Source of the DNA: a virus | Strand: one strand, 5' to 3' | Length of the DNA stretch: 26,938 bases | Virus record (IMG/VR): IMGVR_UViG_3300013103_000052 | Span: 1-26,938 of that record | Part shown: positions 18,331 through 25,820 of the stretch, one piece after another | Position numbering within the stretch: the stretch's first letter is position 1 | Layout of the letters: each line of letters begins with the position of its first letter | Position numbers and translations under genes: made by a program | Notes under the pieces: model-generated | Told to the model about the DNA's origin: nothing | Database searches by the model: none | The model's input: only the letters and a program-made list of their open reading frames with translations

Positions 18331-18774
18331 TCAGAAGTCTTTGATGTATGTTCCACCGCCAGGCAGATATGTCACCGAAGATACTTTGTATGGCATTAGC
18401 AATGAAAAGTCTATGGACCCTTCAGTAATTGTGGACGCATCTCCAATGGATATATCAAATCCTGTTATCTGAGCAGATTTAAAGTAGAAGTGCAGAGATT
18501 TGTCGCCAACGCATCCAGATATTTCAACCGTATTACCATTTATAAGAGCCTCCAATAAAGCTCCAGCAGCTGAATGAGATAACTTTGCAGCTGTTAGAGA
18601 GCCCTCAACGCTGATTGGACCTTGCATATAGAAGTTTCCTTTTTCACCGACCAATGGCTCTTCAATGGTATCTCTTGAAAGAGTCAATGAGAAGTCTGAA
18701 ATACCTAATGCAGCATGAGACAGTCCTTTGATTGTTATGCTCGCATTTTCTCCGGTATAGGTTTCAGTCGCCAT
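18331..18774 (-). CDS. Tail tube protein, paralogue B
   Basis: A 147-residue beta-rich protein. Its core GISDFSLTLSRDTIEEPLVG, then ISVEGSLTAAK, VEISGCVGDKSL and QITGFDISIGDASTI, shares about 55% of roughly 108 aligned residues (hand count) with the preceding gene product. The 'iSdfsLt.srdtiE..lvg..g' opening and the small size are those of phage major tail tube proteins, which polymerise as hexameric rings around the tape measure. It starts one base after the preceding stop (18776), so it is coupled to its paralogue. The end, PYKVSSVTYLPGGGTYIKDF, differs from the sister protein. One copy may be the main tube subunit and the other a minor or terminal ring; the sequence cannot say which. Confidence 0.72.
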   Translation of the reverse strand: MATETYTGENASITIKGLSHAALGISDFSLTLSRDTIEEPLVGEKGNFYMQGPISVEGSLTAAKLSHSAAGALLEALINGNTVEISGCVGDKSLHFYFKSAQITGFDISIGDASTITEGSIDFSLLMPYKVSSVTYLPGGGTYIKDF

Positions 18775-18775
18775 A

Positions 18776-19222
18776 TTACGACGCGTCTGTTATATATCCA
18801 TTGGAGTAGGTCACATTATATGGGTCCATCACTGTAAAGTCGATAGACGCCTCTGATATCGTATCTGCATCGCCTATTGATATGTCATAACCAGTAATCT
18901 GGCATGAGACGAAGTACCAGCGGAGAGAGCCATCAGACACGCAACCAGATATTTGGACGTATTCTGATTCTACGATACTCTTGAGAGAGTCTGCAGCACC
19001 GGAAGCAGCAAACTTACAATTCGTGAAAGAACCTTCAACGGAAAGACCGCCTATTTTGAAGTAGTTACCAGGCATTCCAACGAGCTCCTGTTCAACTGTA
19101 TCTCTCGAAAATGTTAAGGAGAAATCAGATATTCCCCAGAGTTGGTGCCCTTTATTTGGCAAATCTCCGGCAGATGTGGCGATGTAGATTTTTGCGTCCT
19201 TTCCGCTAACTATTCCTGCCAT
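18776..19222 (-). CDS. Tail tube protein, paralogue A
   Basis: A 148-residue protein. ATG 19222 is chosen because AGGTGA lies five bases before it. The core GISDFSLTFSRDTVEQELVG, LSVEGSFTNCKF, VQISGCVSDGSL and QITGYDISIGDADTISEASI aligns end to end with the next gene product. It has a longer N-terminus (MAGIVSGKDAKIYIATSAGD) than paralogue B. Tail tube function is inferred from size, beta-rich character, position after the tail terminator and before the chaperone, and the family-like motif. Stronger translation signals than paralogue B suggest this may be the abundant tube subunit, which is inference. Confidence 0.72.
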   Translation of the reverse strand: MAGIVSGKDAKIYIATSAGDLPNKGHQLWGISDFSLTFSRDTVEQELVGMPGNYFKIGGLSVEGSFTNCKFAASGAADSLKSIVESEYVQISGCVSDGSLRWYFVSCQITGYDISIGDADTISEASIDFTVMDPYNVTYSNGYITDAS

Positions 19223-19227
19223 ATTAT

Positions 19228-19233
19228 TCACCT
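19228..19233 (-). promoter_or_regulatory. Shine-Dalgarno AGGTGA for tail tube paralogue A
   Basis: AGGTGA lies five bases before ATG 19222. It decides this start over an in-frame GTG three codons upstream (19231), which overlaps the site itself. Confidence 0.65.
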
Positions 19234-19256
19234 ACTCCATCAACATTGACATACAT

Positions 19257-19661
19257 TCAATCTTCATTAAATTTGACTCTGGTCCATGTAACAATTTTTC
19301 TATATGCGTTGATACTGTCTTCATAGGTGTCGACATCAGCGGTCTTATAATATATACCATCCGCATTGAAGAGAATCTCGCGAATTCTATCTGCTATCTG
19401 AAGAGTTTGCTTTCGAGATTCATCGGAGAATATGTTTATTTGCCAACTTATTCTTTCTTCCCATAATCTCTGACCGCTAGGTGCCGTTGCATATCCTAGA
19501 GAAGCTGAGTCTTCACCTCCAACTTGGACAATAACTATGCAGGGATATGATGTTGGAGCTTTTGTCCATCCAACTATTATGTTTTCTGGATTTACCATTT
19601 GAGTTAACTCTGTATCAGATATCAGCAAATTCCTTAACTCAACGTCTGCTGCCAGCGACAT
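19257..19661 (-). CDS. Tail terminator / completion protein (gp17 / DUF3168-like)
   Basis: A 134-residue alpha/beta protein starting MSLAADVELRNLLISDTELT. A YPCIVIVQVGGEDSASLGYA segment follows, then RLWEERISWQINIFSDE and ADRIREILFNADGIYY. The order 'helix - P.i.v......... - w.v.vys.......ia..v...l' is that of the phage tail terminator / head-tail joining gp17-like family, which caps the tail at the head-proximal end. It sits directly between the gp10-like neck protein and the tail tube genes, the expected place. ATG 19661 lies within two bases of the preceding stop. A TTG two codons earlier is possible. The family match is by pattern only. Confidence 0.65.
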   Translation of the reverse strand: MSLAADVELRNLLISDTELTQMVNPENIIVGWTKAPTSYPCIVIVQVGGEDSASLGYATAPSGQRLWEERISWQINIFSDESRKQTLQIADRIREILFNADGIYYKTADVDTYEDSINAYRKIVTWTRVKFNED

Positions 19662-19663
19662 CT

Positions 19664-20203
19664 TCAAAGCATAGAATATATTATACGTCGCAAAGACGAT
19701 GCAATTACATCTCTAATTTGCTTGCGATTCTTCCTTCCGCTTATGGCATTTGTGAGATAGTGATATCCACTCTGCAAACGTACCATAGCTCTGAACGCAA
19801 CTATAGCTCCCTGCTCTTTGCCTATTGGCCATCCACGATATATTCCACCACGTCTAGGCTCTGCAGCACCAGTTCCCAGAGAAATTTTTATTGGACGTGT
19901 AGAAATAATGGCCCATCCTGGTCTACCAAATTCAACAATTGCTGCATGTTTAGATGTAAACTTAAGCTCTGCTACAGCTCTTGTCGCTTTAGGAGTAGCA
20001 ACAATTCTCTTTGATTCTTCTATTGGGTCTGTTGACTGTCCATATGTTCTCGCTTTCTCTCGAAGATTTTGAAGAGCAATGTCAGCCGTCTTTTCTGCAC
20101 CGTCAATTGCAGCATAAATTGACTGAGTCTTTAAGATATTAAGAAATTTGCGAGATTTGTTGTAGATTGTATCAAATCCCTTAAATTCAACCCTCAATCT
20201 CAC
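19664..20203 (-). CDS. HK97 gp10-like neck / tail completion protein
   Basis: A 179-residue protein. The start is GTG 20203, supported by GGTGAT five bases upstream, and it overlaps the preceding gene by 17 bases. The N-terminal half is helical (AIDGAEKTADIALQNLREKA). The middle has AELKFTSKHAAIVEFGRPGW, where the 'ya.ivEfG' segment is the hallmark of the HK97 gp10 family. A YHYLTNAISGRKNRKQIRDV helix lies near the end. gp10-like proteins act at the neck between the head connector and the tail. Position between the head-closure and terminator genes agrees. The basic C-terminus is typical. Confidence 0.75.
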   Translation of the reverse strand: MRLRVEFKGFDTIYNKSRKFLNILKTQSIYAAIDGAEKTADIALQNLREKARTYGQSTDPIEESKRIVATPKATRAVAELKFTSKHAAIVEFGRPGWAIISTRPIKISLGTGAAEPRRGGIYRGWPIGKEQGAIVAFRAMVRLQSGYHYLTNAISGRKNRKQIRDVIASSLRRIIYSML

Positions 20204-20507
20204 GTAATATCACCGTTTTATGATGATGAGATGAATCTGAATATACAGCAAGAACTTCAAGAGTCTTATTTCCCCAAATTAATCTATCTTTCTCAGTAAT
20301 GGACGCAGATGATGGAAGAAAGCCCTTATATCTGGCATGCTCATATTCGCCGGATAATGTGAGACGCTCCTCAATGGTTATTGGTACAATTCTAGCTTCT
20401 ATGCTGCTTCCAGAACTCCATGAGTATATACGTTCGCCAAGCTCATTAATTGTCGGTGTTCTTGAAAGAATTGTTACAGTCGTGTTCAATAAGGATTTGA
20501 ACGTCAT
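20187..20507 (-). CDS. Head-closure / head-tail joining protein (SPP1 gp16-like)
   Basis: A 106-residue beta-barrel-like protein. It begins MTFKSLLNTTVTILSRTPTI and continues NELGERIYSWSSGSSIEARI, ITIEERLTLSGEYEHARYKG and EKDRLIWGNKTLEVLAVY, ending HHKTVILREIEG. The pattern 't.ti.r......g......w..g..i.Ari.p....e.......... - DRi.w.g..lev..v.....HH.t..l.ei' is that of the phage head-tail joining family (SPP1 gp16, HK97 gp9-like), which closes the connector and keeps DNA in the head. It lies between the adaptor and the gp10-like gene and overlaps the latter by 17 bases. No clear ribosome-binding site precedes ATG 20507. Confidence 0.75.
   Translation of the reverse strand: MTFKSLLNTTVTILSRTPTINELGERIYSWSSGSSIEARIVPITIEERLTLSGEYEHARYKGFLPSSASITEKDRLIWGNKTLEVLAVYSDSSHHHKTVILREIEG
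20209..20214 (-). promoter_or_regulatory. Shine-Dalgarno GGTGAT for the gp10-like gene
   Basis: GGTGAT, a six-base match to the 16S rRNA 3' end, lies five bases before GTG 20203 and inside the preceding gene. It makes the GTG start likely although it overlaps that gene by 17 bases. Confidence 0.7.
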
Positions 20508-20531
20508 AGAGAAATGGTGAGAAGTGAAACA

Positions 20532-20948
20532 TTAAGACTCATTTGAGAGCCTAATCTTCCAAACAGGAGATATTGAATTCAATATGTCGAGAGCGATTTG
20601 CTCCCACGTTTTTGCAATCTCATACGGAGAAACTTTGGTTCTGCTTCTAGGAGAGGAAGCAGCAATTTTGTAAGAGTAGTCACCAAGTTTTTCAGAATCA
20701 ATAGTGAGATAATCTTTGGCGAGTGCAGGAGAATAGATAAGTTTGGACGCTACTAAGAGGAGAATTGGAACCTTAACTTTATCTGCTGGCGGCGTCTTGC
20801 CGCCGAAATATGCATTAATCACAAACTCCTCAACGGCTTGGATTTTTAGGAGTATTTCAGCTTTTGATACTTTATCATAAGGTATTGGCGGTGTAAAGAA
20901 AGTACGAACATCCGCTTCGCTAACAAATTTAGGGGTGTAGTCAACCAT
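20532..20948 (-). CDS. Head-tail adaptor (gp6 / gp15-like connector)
   Basis: A 138-residue mainly helical protein. ATG 20948 is chosen because AGGTGAT lies four bases upstream. It begins MVDYTPKFVSEADVRTFFTP and has a long central helix around KAEILLKIQAVEEFVINAYF, then VPILLLVASKLIYSPALA and a C-terminal helix around AKTWEQIALDILNSI. Small helical proteins of this length, with a 'v...i...eefi......' helix and a second helix containing 'll.asklIy.p', form the adaptor ring under the portal. It is the first neck gene after the capsid genes. The family assignment rests on size, helix pattern and order. Confidence 0.6.
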   Translation of the reverse strand: MVDYTPKFVSEADVRTFFTPPIPYDKVSKAEILLKIQAVEEFVINAYFGGKTPPADKVKVPILLLVASKLIYSPALAKDYLTIDSEKLGDYSYKIAASSPRSRTKVSPYEIAKTWEQIALDILNSISPVWKIRLSNES

Positions 20949-20949
20949 A

Positions 20950-21225
20950 TCAATCACCTATCCAAGGTAATGTCCTAATGTCTATAACTTTTCGCCTACC
21001 AGATGTCGGAAACGGGAATTGTTTTATTTTGTATGTGCTTGGCTTCGTTCGTCCACCGCCTTTGGGGAAGGATATCTCAAGGTATTCAAGTTCTTCTTCA
21101 TCAAATTTTCTTCTATCCTTTAATGCTTTCCTTCGCTTTTCTTCGTAGCTTTTCTTCATCCAAGCCTCGGAGCCTTTACCAGTAAGCATATTATGGTTGG
21201 ACGGAATAACATATATCACATACAT
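20950..21225 (-). CDS. Small basic protein of the head module, unknown
   Basis: A 91-residue protein with a Lys/Arg/Glu-rich middle (WMKKSYEEKRRKALKDRR) and a C-terminal segment STYKIKQFPFPTSGRRKVID ending LPWIGD. A CTGTGATTC sequence precedes ATG 21225, giving weak ribosome-binding support; an internal ATG (MLTGKG) is an alternative start. It lies between the major capsid gene and the head-tail adaptor, where some phages encode a small head or neck accessory protein. The adaptor's ribosome-binding site overlaps its 3' end, so the two are translationally linked. I do not recognise a family. A DNA- or capsid-binding accessory role is only a guess from the charge. Confidence 0.5.
   Translation of the reverse strand: MYVIYVIPSNHNMLTGKGSEAWMKKSYEEKRRKALKDRRKFDEEELEYLEISFPKGGGRTKPSTYKIKQFPFPTSGRRKVIDIRTLPWIGD
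20953..20959 (-). promoter_or_regulatory. Shine-Dalgarno AGGTGAT for the head-tail adaptor
   Basis: AGGTGAT lies four bases before ATG 20948 and overlaps the last codons of the preceding gene. It decides the ATG over a GTG at 20957 that is part of the site. Confidence 0.7.
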
Positions 21226-21262
21226 GAATCACAGCCTAATAGGCTTAGCCGTATCATCCTGA

Positions 21263-22240
21263 CTACTTCGCGAGTATTCTTACTCCAGCCTTGTCGTCCA
21301 CTACTGCAACTCCATATCTCATGGTACACGATATACCGAGCAGGTCGTGTATTGGGTCATCATATTGTTCTATTGTTATATCTCTCCTCATTGCTATGAA
21401 GGCAGCATTCTTGGAATCGAGAACCAATGCATAGTAGTGGTTGTCCGCATCTGTACCATCCCAAGAGTATGTGAATCCGCTTTCAGTTGTAACCGACAGA
21501 GTGTATGGTCTCAGGCCAAGAATTCTCGGCAGTTCTCCAGTCTCGAGGGTTCTGCCCTGACCAGCATATGCAACGTAAACCAAGTTGCTGTCTTTAAGTA
21601 GCTGACCCTCTGCAATTGGATGGGTTATCAGTGTGTCAGGCAGTCTGCCCTCAGACTCAACAAGAGCTCTTGCAGTTGCTAAATCTGTGACTGACAAAGC
21701 AGTACCAGCTGGGTCGACATCCGTGATGCCATCAAGGTCCTTGAGTATTGCCTGGAGACAATCTCTGTTCAGTTTGTTCTCTAATCTGGCACCAGCCTTC
21801 TTCAGCTCGAGCTCAACGACGTCGAAGAGGGCATCCTCAATCAGTTCGTTTGTGATGAGTGGTCTTGTACCTATCTTCTTGATTGTAATGTCAGTCTTCG
21901 CATAAGAAGTTGTATCAATCGGTATCTCAGCTCCCTCAGCTATATCTTCTGCGTATGCATTACCCTGAGATGTGACGACTCTGACGGAGTAGGAATCCGT
22001 CTTTATAACTGGAAGAACATCTCTGAAGCATTTGTATGGCTCAGCGCCTTCGACTACCGTCTTATGAACCTCTTCCTGCAGAAGAGTCGTCTCGGAGATT
22101 GAATCAGACTGCAAAAGTGTCTTATATGTCTTGGAGTCTTTACCGCCAAGGTCGTGAATCACATGCGGGTTATTCAGGAGTCTCTTCCTCTCTGAGTTGC
22201 CAGCGTATGCAAGCTGGAGCAATCTTGTCAGCTTACTCAT
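21263..22240 (-). CDS. Major capsid protein (HK97 fold)
   Basis: A 325-residue protein that builds the icosahedral head. It has the HK97-type order: an N-terminal arm (1-70), a KTDSYSVRVVTSQGNAYAED strand pair and AEGAEIPIDTTSYAKTDITI, the P-domain/E-loop-like segment typical of this fold. Helices follow with ITNELIEDALFDVVELELKK, then TLITHPIAEGQLLKDSNLVY and an A-domain end containing YYALVLDSKNAAFIAMRRDI and MRYGVAVVDDKAGV. ATG 22240 is preferred to a TTG three codons earlier. No separate scaffold gene is visible; the acidic tail of the protease gene upstream probably fills that role. The neighbours (decoration protein before, neck genes after) are as expected. Confidence 0.9.
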   Translation of the reverse strand: MSKLTRLLQLAYAGNSERKRLLNNPHVIHDLGGKDSKTYKTLLQSDSISETTLLQEEVHKTVVEGAEPYKCFRDVLPVIKTDSYSVRVVTSQGNAYAEDIAEGAEIPIDTTSYAKTDITIKKIGTRPLITNELIEDALFDVVELELKKAGARLENKLNRDCLQAILKDLDGITDVDPAGTALSVTDLATARALVESEGRLPDTLITHPIAEGQLLKDSNLVYVAYAGQGRTLETGELPRILGLRPYTLSVTTESGFTYSWDGTDADNHYYALVLDSKNAAFIAMRRDITIEQYDDPIHDLLGISCTMRYGVAVVDDKAGVRILAK

Positions 22241-22295
22241 ATATATCAAACGTCTTTCAAAACATCTTTACATACATACATTAGATGAGAGGAAC

Positions 22296-22676
22296 TTAAA
22301 TGAGAAGCACCTTACCCACGCCAGGGTTGCTAGATGGTGCCTCCACAACGATTCCACAGTTTCTTCCGGTACTATCTCCGGAAAGATAACCTTCCTTGTA
22401 GGCACCGACTGTTGCTCCTACGGATGGTATGCTCGAACCTGATATACCGCATCTAACTATGTTCCCTGCACAGTAAATAGCAACCATCTCGCCATCAGAT
22501 GCATCGTAGTCCGCAATGCCAATTGCATCCTGATTTCCGGCAGACGTAGCTGCTACTGTATTATCGTCTACAAGCCTTACAGCCTGTCCCTTCTCAATAG
22601 AGCCGGATGCCTTGAAGGAAAATGCAAATGTTCCGAGCTGTATACCTATGTCATCATCTATTGTTATAAACGCCAT
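22296..22676 (-). CDS. Capsid decoration protein (DUF2190-like)
   Basis: A 126-residue beta-rich protein: MAFITIDDDIGIQLGTFAFS, a SIEKGQAVRLVDDNTVAATS segment, QDAIGIADYDASDGEMVAIY and a C-terminal EAPSSNPGVGKVLLI. The 'kGqaV.l......v..as.g...aiGia...a..Ge.v.v...G.v' arrangement is that of the DUF2190 / capsid-cement family, small proteins that sit on or stabilise HK97-fold heads. It lies directly before the major capsid gene. AAGGAGG lies ten bases before ATG 22676, a strong ribosome-binding site that fits a high-copy virion protein. There are no membrane or catalytic features. Confidence 0.75.
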   Translation of the reverse strand: MAFITIDDDIGIQLGTFAFSFKASGSIEKGQAVRLVDDNTVAATSAGNQDAIGIADYDASDGEMVAIYCAGNIVRCGISGSSIPSVGATVGAYKEGYLSGDSTGRNCGIVVEAPSSNPGVGKVLLI

Positions 22677-22730
22677 ATTCGCTTATCCTCCTTTCTTTCC
22701 AACATTAGCGACATATCTAAGATATACTGC

Positions 22731-24449
22731 TTAACATCTATATATCGTGCCGTGCTTTATAACAATATCTGAGTACTCTTCTTCCTCTTCTTCATCCTCT
22801 GACTTATTGATTGTCTCCGGTGGTTTCTCTGCTTTTTCGAGAGCCTCCAATCTCTTCTGCAGTGCATTTATCTGGTCATCCTTTGCTTTAATCTCAAGTT
22901 TTAATTGCTCAATCTCCTTTGCCTTCTCGCTATCGCTTTTAAATGCTTCGTATTTCTCCCAAAGGTCATCAATAGCCTTGACAACAACTTCATGCCACTC
23001 TGCCTTGGTTGGATATGGGTACTTCGATGGGTAAGGATAGCTTGTCGGATATGGGTAAGGATACGGATAATTGCTCCTGCGAAGGTTTGCAACCATATCA
23101 AGAATAGTCTGCAGCTTTGCCTTCGTACTGTCACTCTTTACTTCATCAATTAATTTTGTAAGCGCATCAACAATAGCCCCGACTAATCCACCCTGCTTTT
23201 CGGTTGTCTCTTCACCTTCCTTATCCTCGTCTTCCTGCTTCTCTTCAACAGTCTCTTCTTCCTTTACTTCCTCTTTCGTTTCTTCTTCCTCTTCTTTGGT
23301 TTTACTGTTGACAAGCTCAGATACAATCTTTGTGAGGCTCTCCAACTTTCTCTCTATTTCTTCTTTCCAAGTCTCAATGTCCTCTGTTTCCGTTTTCTCT
23401 TCGCTGACTGTCTCTGTCTGCTCTTCGGTGTTGCACTCTTCATCTTTTACGACACCAGTCTCCAATATGTCTTCAGTCATATTCTCATTTGTCTTCTCAC
23501 ATCCACATACATCTTCTGATTTAGATATCACTATAAAGCCTGAAAGAGGATTAGCTGGAGATTCGCAAACTGAAACCTCATAGATGTTAATCTTATCAAT
23601 TACTGTATAACATTGGTTCTCGTCACACTCTCTATGCGAAAGCAATGCTTCTCCAGCTATAGAAAATGAATTCAATTTACCTTTCAGAATATCTTCCCAA
23701 ACCCTATTTGCTATCTCTAAATCGTCTCTTATTTCTGCAACTATGAAAAGACCCTTATCATCTACATGAGTCTTTAAATTGCCGTATTCTCTAAGGATTC
23801 GGCCAATTTGTATATTCTGATGCTTGACCATAACGTTGGCATAGAACTCATCATTTAAGAGGGTTTTAATTGCATCCTTAAGAACTTCAACTGGAATAAT
23901 TTCATTATCCTTATCAACTATAGCTACGGATGCATAACCTGCAATAATTCTTCGTGACTTCTTTGCTTTGCCATTCGACATGACTCTAAAGTTTCCTTGC
24001 AAATCAAAATGAATGCCATTAGACTTTGACATATGAACAATCTGTGGATTCTTGATTGGAATGAATGTTTCTTCGTATATGGGGACATAAGAAGTAAAGG
24101 GGCCTGCTGATGTATAATGAATGGAAACGTATTTAGGTACCTCATCATATGGAACTCCAAGAATGTCTGCAAACATTCTGTATATTCTGAAGTCAAAAGC
24201 CATCCTCTGCTCTGGAGACCAATCTTCTCCGCGAACAACAATGTCTATATCGTTATTGCTCTCACCATGAACTGCGAGAGAGCCAACAATATATGCAACT
24301 GGCTTTCTAACTGAGAATGGCTTCAACTTATTAAGTATATCTTTAAGCTTTATCTTTTTTCCTTTGTCGCCACGTCCTGAGGGAGGAACTGGAGCGTATT
24401 CTAACTCACCGAGTTGAGATAGCGTTTTCAACTCCTTAGTTTCAATCAT
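22731..24449 (-). CDS. Nucleotidyltransferase - XkdF-like prohead protease - scaffold fusion
   Basis: ATG 24449 overlaps the preceding stop as ATGA and is preferred to a TTG at 24512, giving 572 residues. Residues about 50-130 hold a minimal nucleotidyltransferase signature, VGSLAVHGESNNDIDIVV (GS 56-57, D67, D69). Residues about 165-310 match the XkdF-like prohead protease: RIIAGYASVAIVDKDNE, NVMVKHQNIQIGRI (candidate catalytic His210), LNSFSIAGEAL (candidate Ser263) and a closing YEVSVCESPANPLSGF. From about 311 the chain is very acidic and helical, then has a Tyr-Pro repeat (about 461-479) and a final coiled coil, as expected of a built-in scaffold removed on maturation. The protease would process the procapsid. 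The role of the nucleotidyltransferase is unknown; a third acidic metal ligand is not obvious. Confidence 0.78.
   Translation of the reverse strand: MIETKELKTLSQLGELEYAPVPPSGRGDKGKKIKLKDILNKLKPFSVRKPVAYIVGSLAVHGESNNDIDIVVRGEDWSPEQRMAFDFRIYRMFADILGVPYDEVPKYVSIHYTSAGPFTSYVPIYEETFIPIKNPQIVHMSKSNGIHFDLQGNFRVMSNGKAKKSRRIIAGYASVAIVDKDNEIIPVEVLKDAIKTLLNDEFYANVMVKHQNIQIGRILREYGNLKTHVDDKGLFIVAEIRDDLEIANRVWEDILKGKLNSFSIAGEALLSHRECDENQCYTVIDKINIYEVSVCESPANPLSGFIVISKSEDVCGCEKTNENMTEDILETGVVKDEECNTEEQTETVSEEKTETEDIETWKEEIERKLESLTKIVSELVNSKTKEEEEETKEEVKEEETVEEKQEDEDKEGEETTEKQGGLVGAIVDALTKLIDEVKSDSTKAKLQTILDMVANLRRSNYPYPYPYPTSYPYPSKYPYPTKAEWHEVVVKAIDDLWEKYEAFKSDSEKAKEIEQLKLEIKAKDDQINALQKRLEALEKAEKPPETINKSEDEEEEEEYSDIVIKHGTIYRC
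23015..23071 (-). repeat. Tyr-Pro repeat in the scaffold part of the protease gene
   Basis: Short units of TATCC(G/T/A)TACCC type encode an alternating Tyr-Pro tract with Thr/Ser/Lys spacers. It separates two helical parts of the acidic C-terminal region and probably forms an extended linker. Confidence 0.75.
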
Positions 24450-24739
24450 GCTCCTAAGATTATTTTCCCGACTAGTCCTAGAAGGAAGACGAACATTACT
24501 CCAAGTAGCCAATAGAGAATTGAAACCTTCATTTTAACGGCGGATATGTCGGATATAAGGTCTTTTATAACACCACTTCGCATCGAATTTACCGCAGCCC
24601 ATATCTCATCAGTCTTGCTGTCGATTTTATCCTCTAGACTTCTTATTCTTACTGATAGTTCATCTTCATTCTTATTTATCGATTCTAAGGTAGCAAGCAC
24701 TCTACCATAGAATTCACGAAAGTTTTCTTCCAGCGTCAT
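24446..24739 (-). CDS. Small coiled-coil protein with a C-terminal membrane helix
   Basis: A 97-residue protein. Residues about 10-65 are charged and helical with coiled-coil spacing (VRIRSLEDKIDSKTDEIW). Residues about 73-95 form one clear membrane helix (YWLLGVMFVFLLGLVGKII). The topology resembles XhlA-type holin partners and other small phage membrane proteins, but sequence similarity to a named family is not evident to me. It is unusual to find it between DNA-end enzymes and the prohead protease, not in a lysis cassette. Its stop overlaps the protease start as ATGA, so both are probably translated together. It could anchor procapsid assembly to the membrane or act in lysis. Confidence 0.6.
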   Translation of the reverse strand: MTLEENFREFYGRVLATLESINKNEDELSVRIRSLEDKIDSKTDEIWAAVNSMRSGVIKDLISDISAVKMKVSILYWLLGVMFVFLLGLVGKIILGA

Positions 24740-24815
24740 AATCCTTATTTCGTAAGCTCTTTAAGAATTTTAAAATACAGAATTTTAAGTTCTTCTATTG
24801 CTTTCCCGACTCCAT

Positions 24816-25820
24816 TCATGGTTTACATGACAGCTTTTCAGAAAACTTCTCTACAGACATTTCTCTATATGCTTCTCTTCCGAATTTATCGAGCTCTTCA
24901 GCTTTTATTGGATAGTAATGGCCACAATCGGCATGGAGTATTGAATCCATTGGATAAGGGTCATCGTATGCCTTCCAAACCCACCAGCGTTTATCTTTCC
25001 CAGCTCTAAAGCATCTAATTATGAAACGGCCATTAAAGAGTTCTTGATTACGCTTAGGCATGTCCGTGCTTGGATAGAGGAAATATTCATGCAAATCAGG
25101 TCTCTGAACTCCTGCTTTCACCTTACCAAGCCAAATCGCACACATATATGCATTTTTGTATGCGGTGGCACCTACGTCTCCAGCTTCAATGATATACGAT
25201 TTATCAAAGAGGACATATTTCTCTATTAGTTTTGCATCCTCGGGACCAATAATCAAGTCTTCCTTTGCTTTAACCGCCTGAGTAGGTTCCAACGCCGATG
25301 GCTTGACAATTGCAAGTCCTTTTGATGCATTACCTGTCTTTGGGTCCCTCCGACCTATAATTGTATCGAAGTAATCCGGAATATGGTCTTGAGTGATTAC
25401 CCATTGAACGAAGGAATTCTTGAACTTCATTCTCAAATCCACATGAATCGAGTGACCTTGAATTAATTTTGCAAAGGACAACTTACCCTCAAGATATTTC
25501 TTAGTATCGTCTAAATTAAGTCCGCGAATATGCATCTGTGCCCAAGCAATGCCTTCGTCGTAGTCAACATAGCATATCTTTGGAAGCGGCTCCAATTCCT
25601 TCTTCAATTTTTCATAGATATCTTCTGGAATATGCTTGAGAGATAGCCATTCGCAAACATCTTCTTTTGTAATAGCTTTATCCTTGAGTATTTTACGCCA
25701 AGTGTCTGGCACCGCATCTGAATAATAGAGTTTGGTGTACTCGGCCAATGAGAGATTCTCAAGTGAAGATGAGTCTACAAATTGAAGAGAGCCATCTGGA
25801 TATTCAACTAAGACGCGCAT
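24816..25820 (-). CDS. LigD-type 3'-phosphoesterase-like protein
   Basis: A 334-residue protein; ATG 25820 lies inside the ligase gene (17-base overlap). The key segment is GHSIHVDLRMKFKNSFVQWV (about 142-161), which resembles the LigD phosphoesterase hallmark 'HDAr.lHyDfRle.dg.lksW', with conserved His and Asp of the metal site. The later GRFIIRCFRAGKDKRWWVWK segment (about 271-290) resembles the family's closing 'L.G.w.LvR....WlLiK'. Residues 1-110 and an inserted YIIEAGDVGATAYKNAYMCA region are not recognised. The LigD phosphoesterase trims 3'-phosphate or ribonucleotide ends before ligation. The ligase directly upstream makes an end-healing pair plausible. The similarity is distant, so activity is inferred. 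Confidence 0.55.
   Translation of the reverse strand: MRVLVEYPDGSLQFVDSSSLENLSLAEYTKLYYSDAVPDTWRKILKDKAITKEDVCEWLSLKHIPEDIYEKLKKELEPLPKICYVDYDEGIAWAQMHIRGLNLDDTKKYLEGKLSFAKLIQGHSIHVDLRMKFKNSFVQWVITQDHIPDYFDTIIGRRDPKTGNASKGLAIVKPSALEPTQAVKAKEDLIIGPEDAKLIEKYVLFDKSYIIEAGDVGATAYKNAYMCAIWLGKVKAGVQRPDLHEYFLYPSTDMPKRNQELFNGRFIIRCFRAGKDKRWWVWKAYDDPYPMDSILHADCGHYYPIKAEELDKFGREAYREMSVEKFSEKLSCKP

Noticed and set aside
19547-20014. Plus-strand frame of 155 codons
   Set aside because: It lies opposite well-supported neck genes with proper starts and ribosome-binding sites; its composition is random-like.
23071-23583. Long Ser-rich plus-strand frame of 170 codons
   Set aside because: It is the complement of Glu/Lys-rich codons in the acidic scaffold tail; such codons read as Ser/Phe-rich sequence on the other strand.
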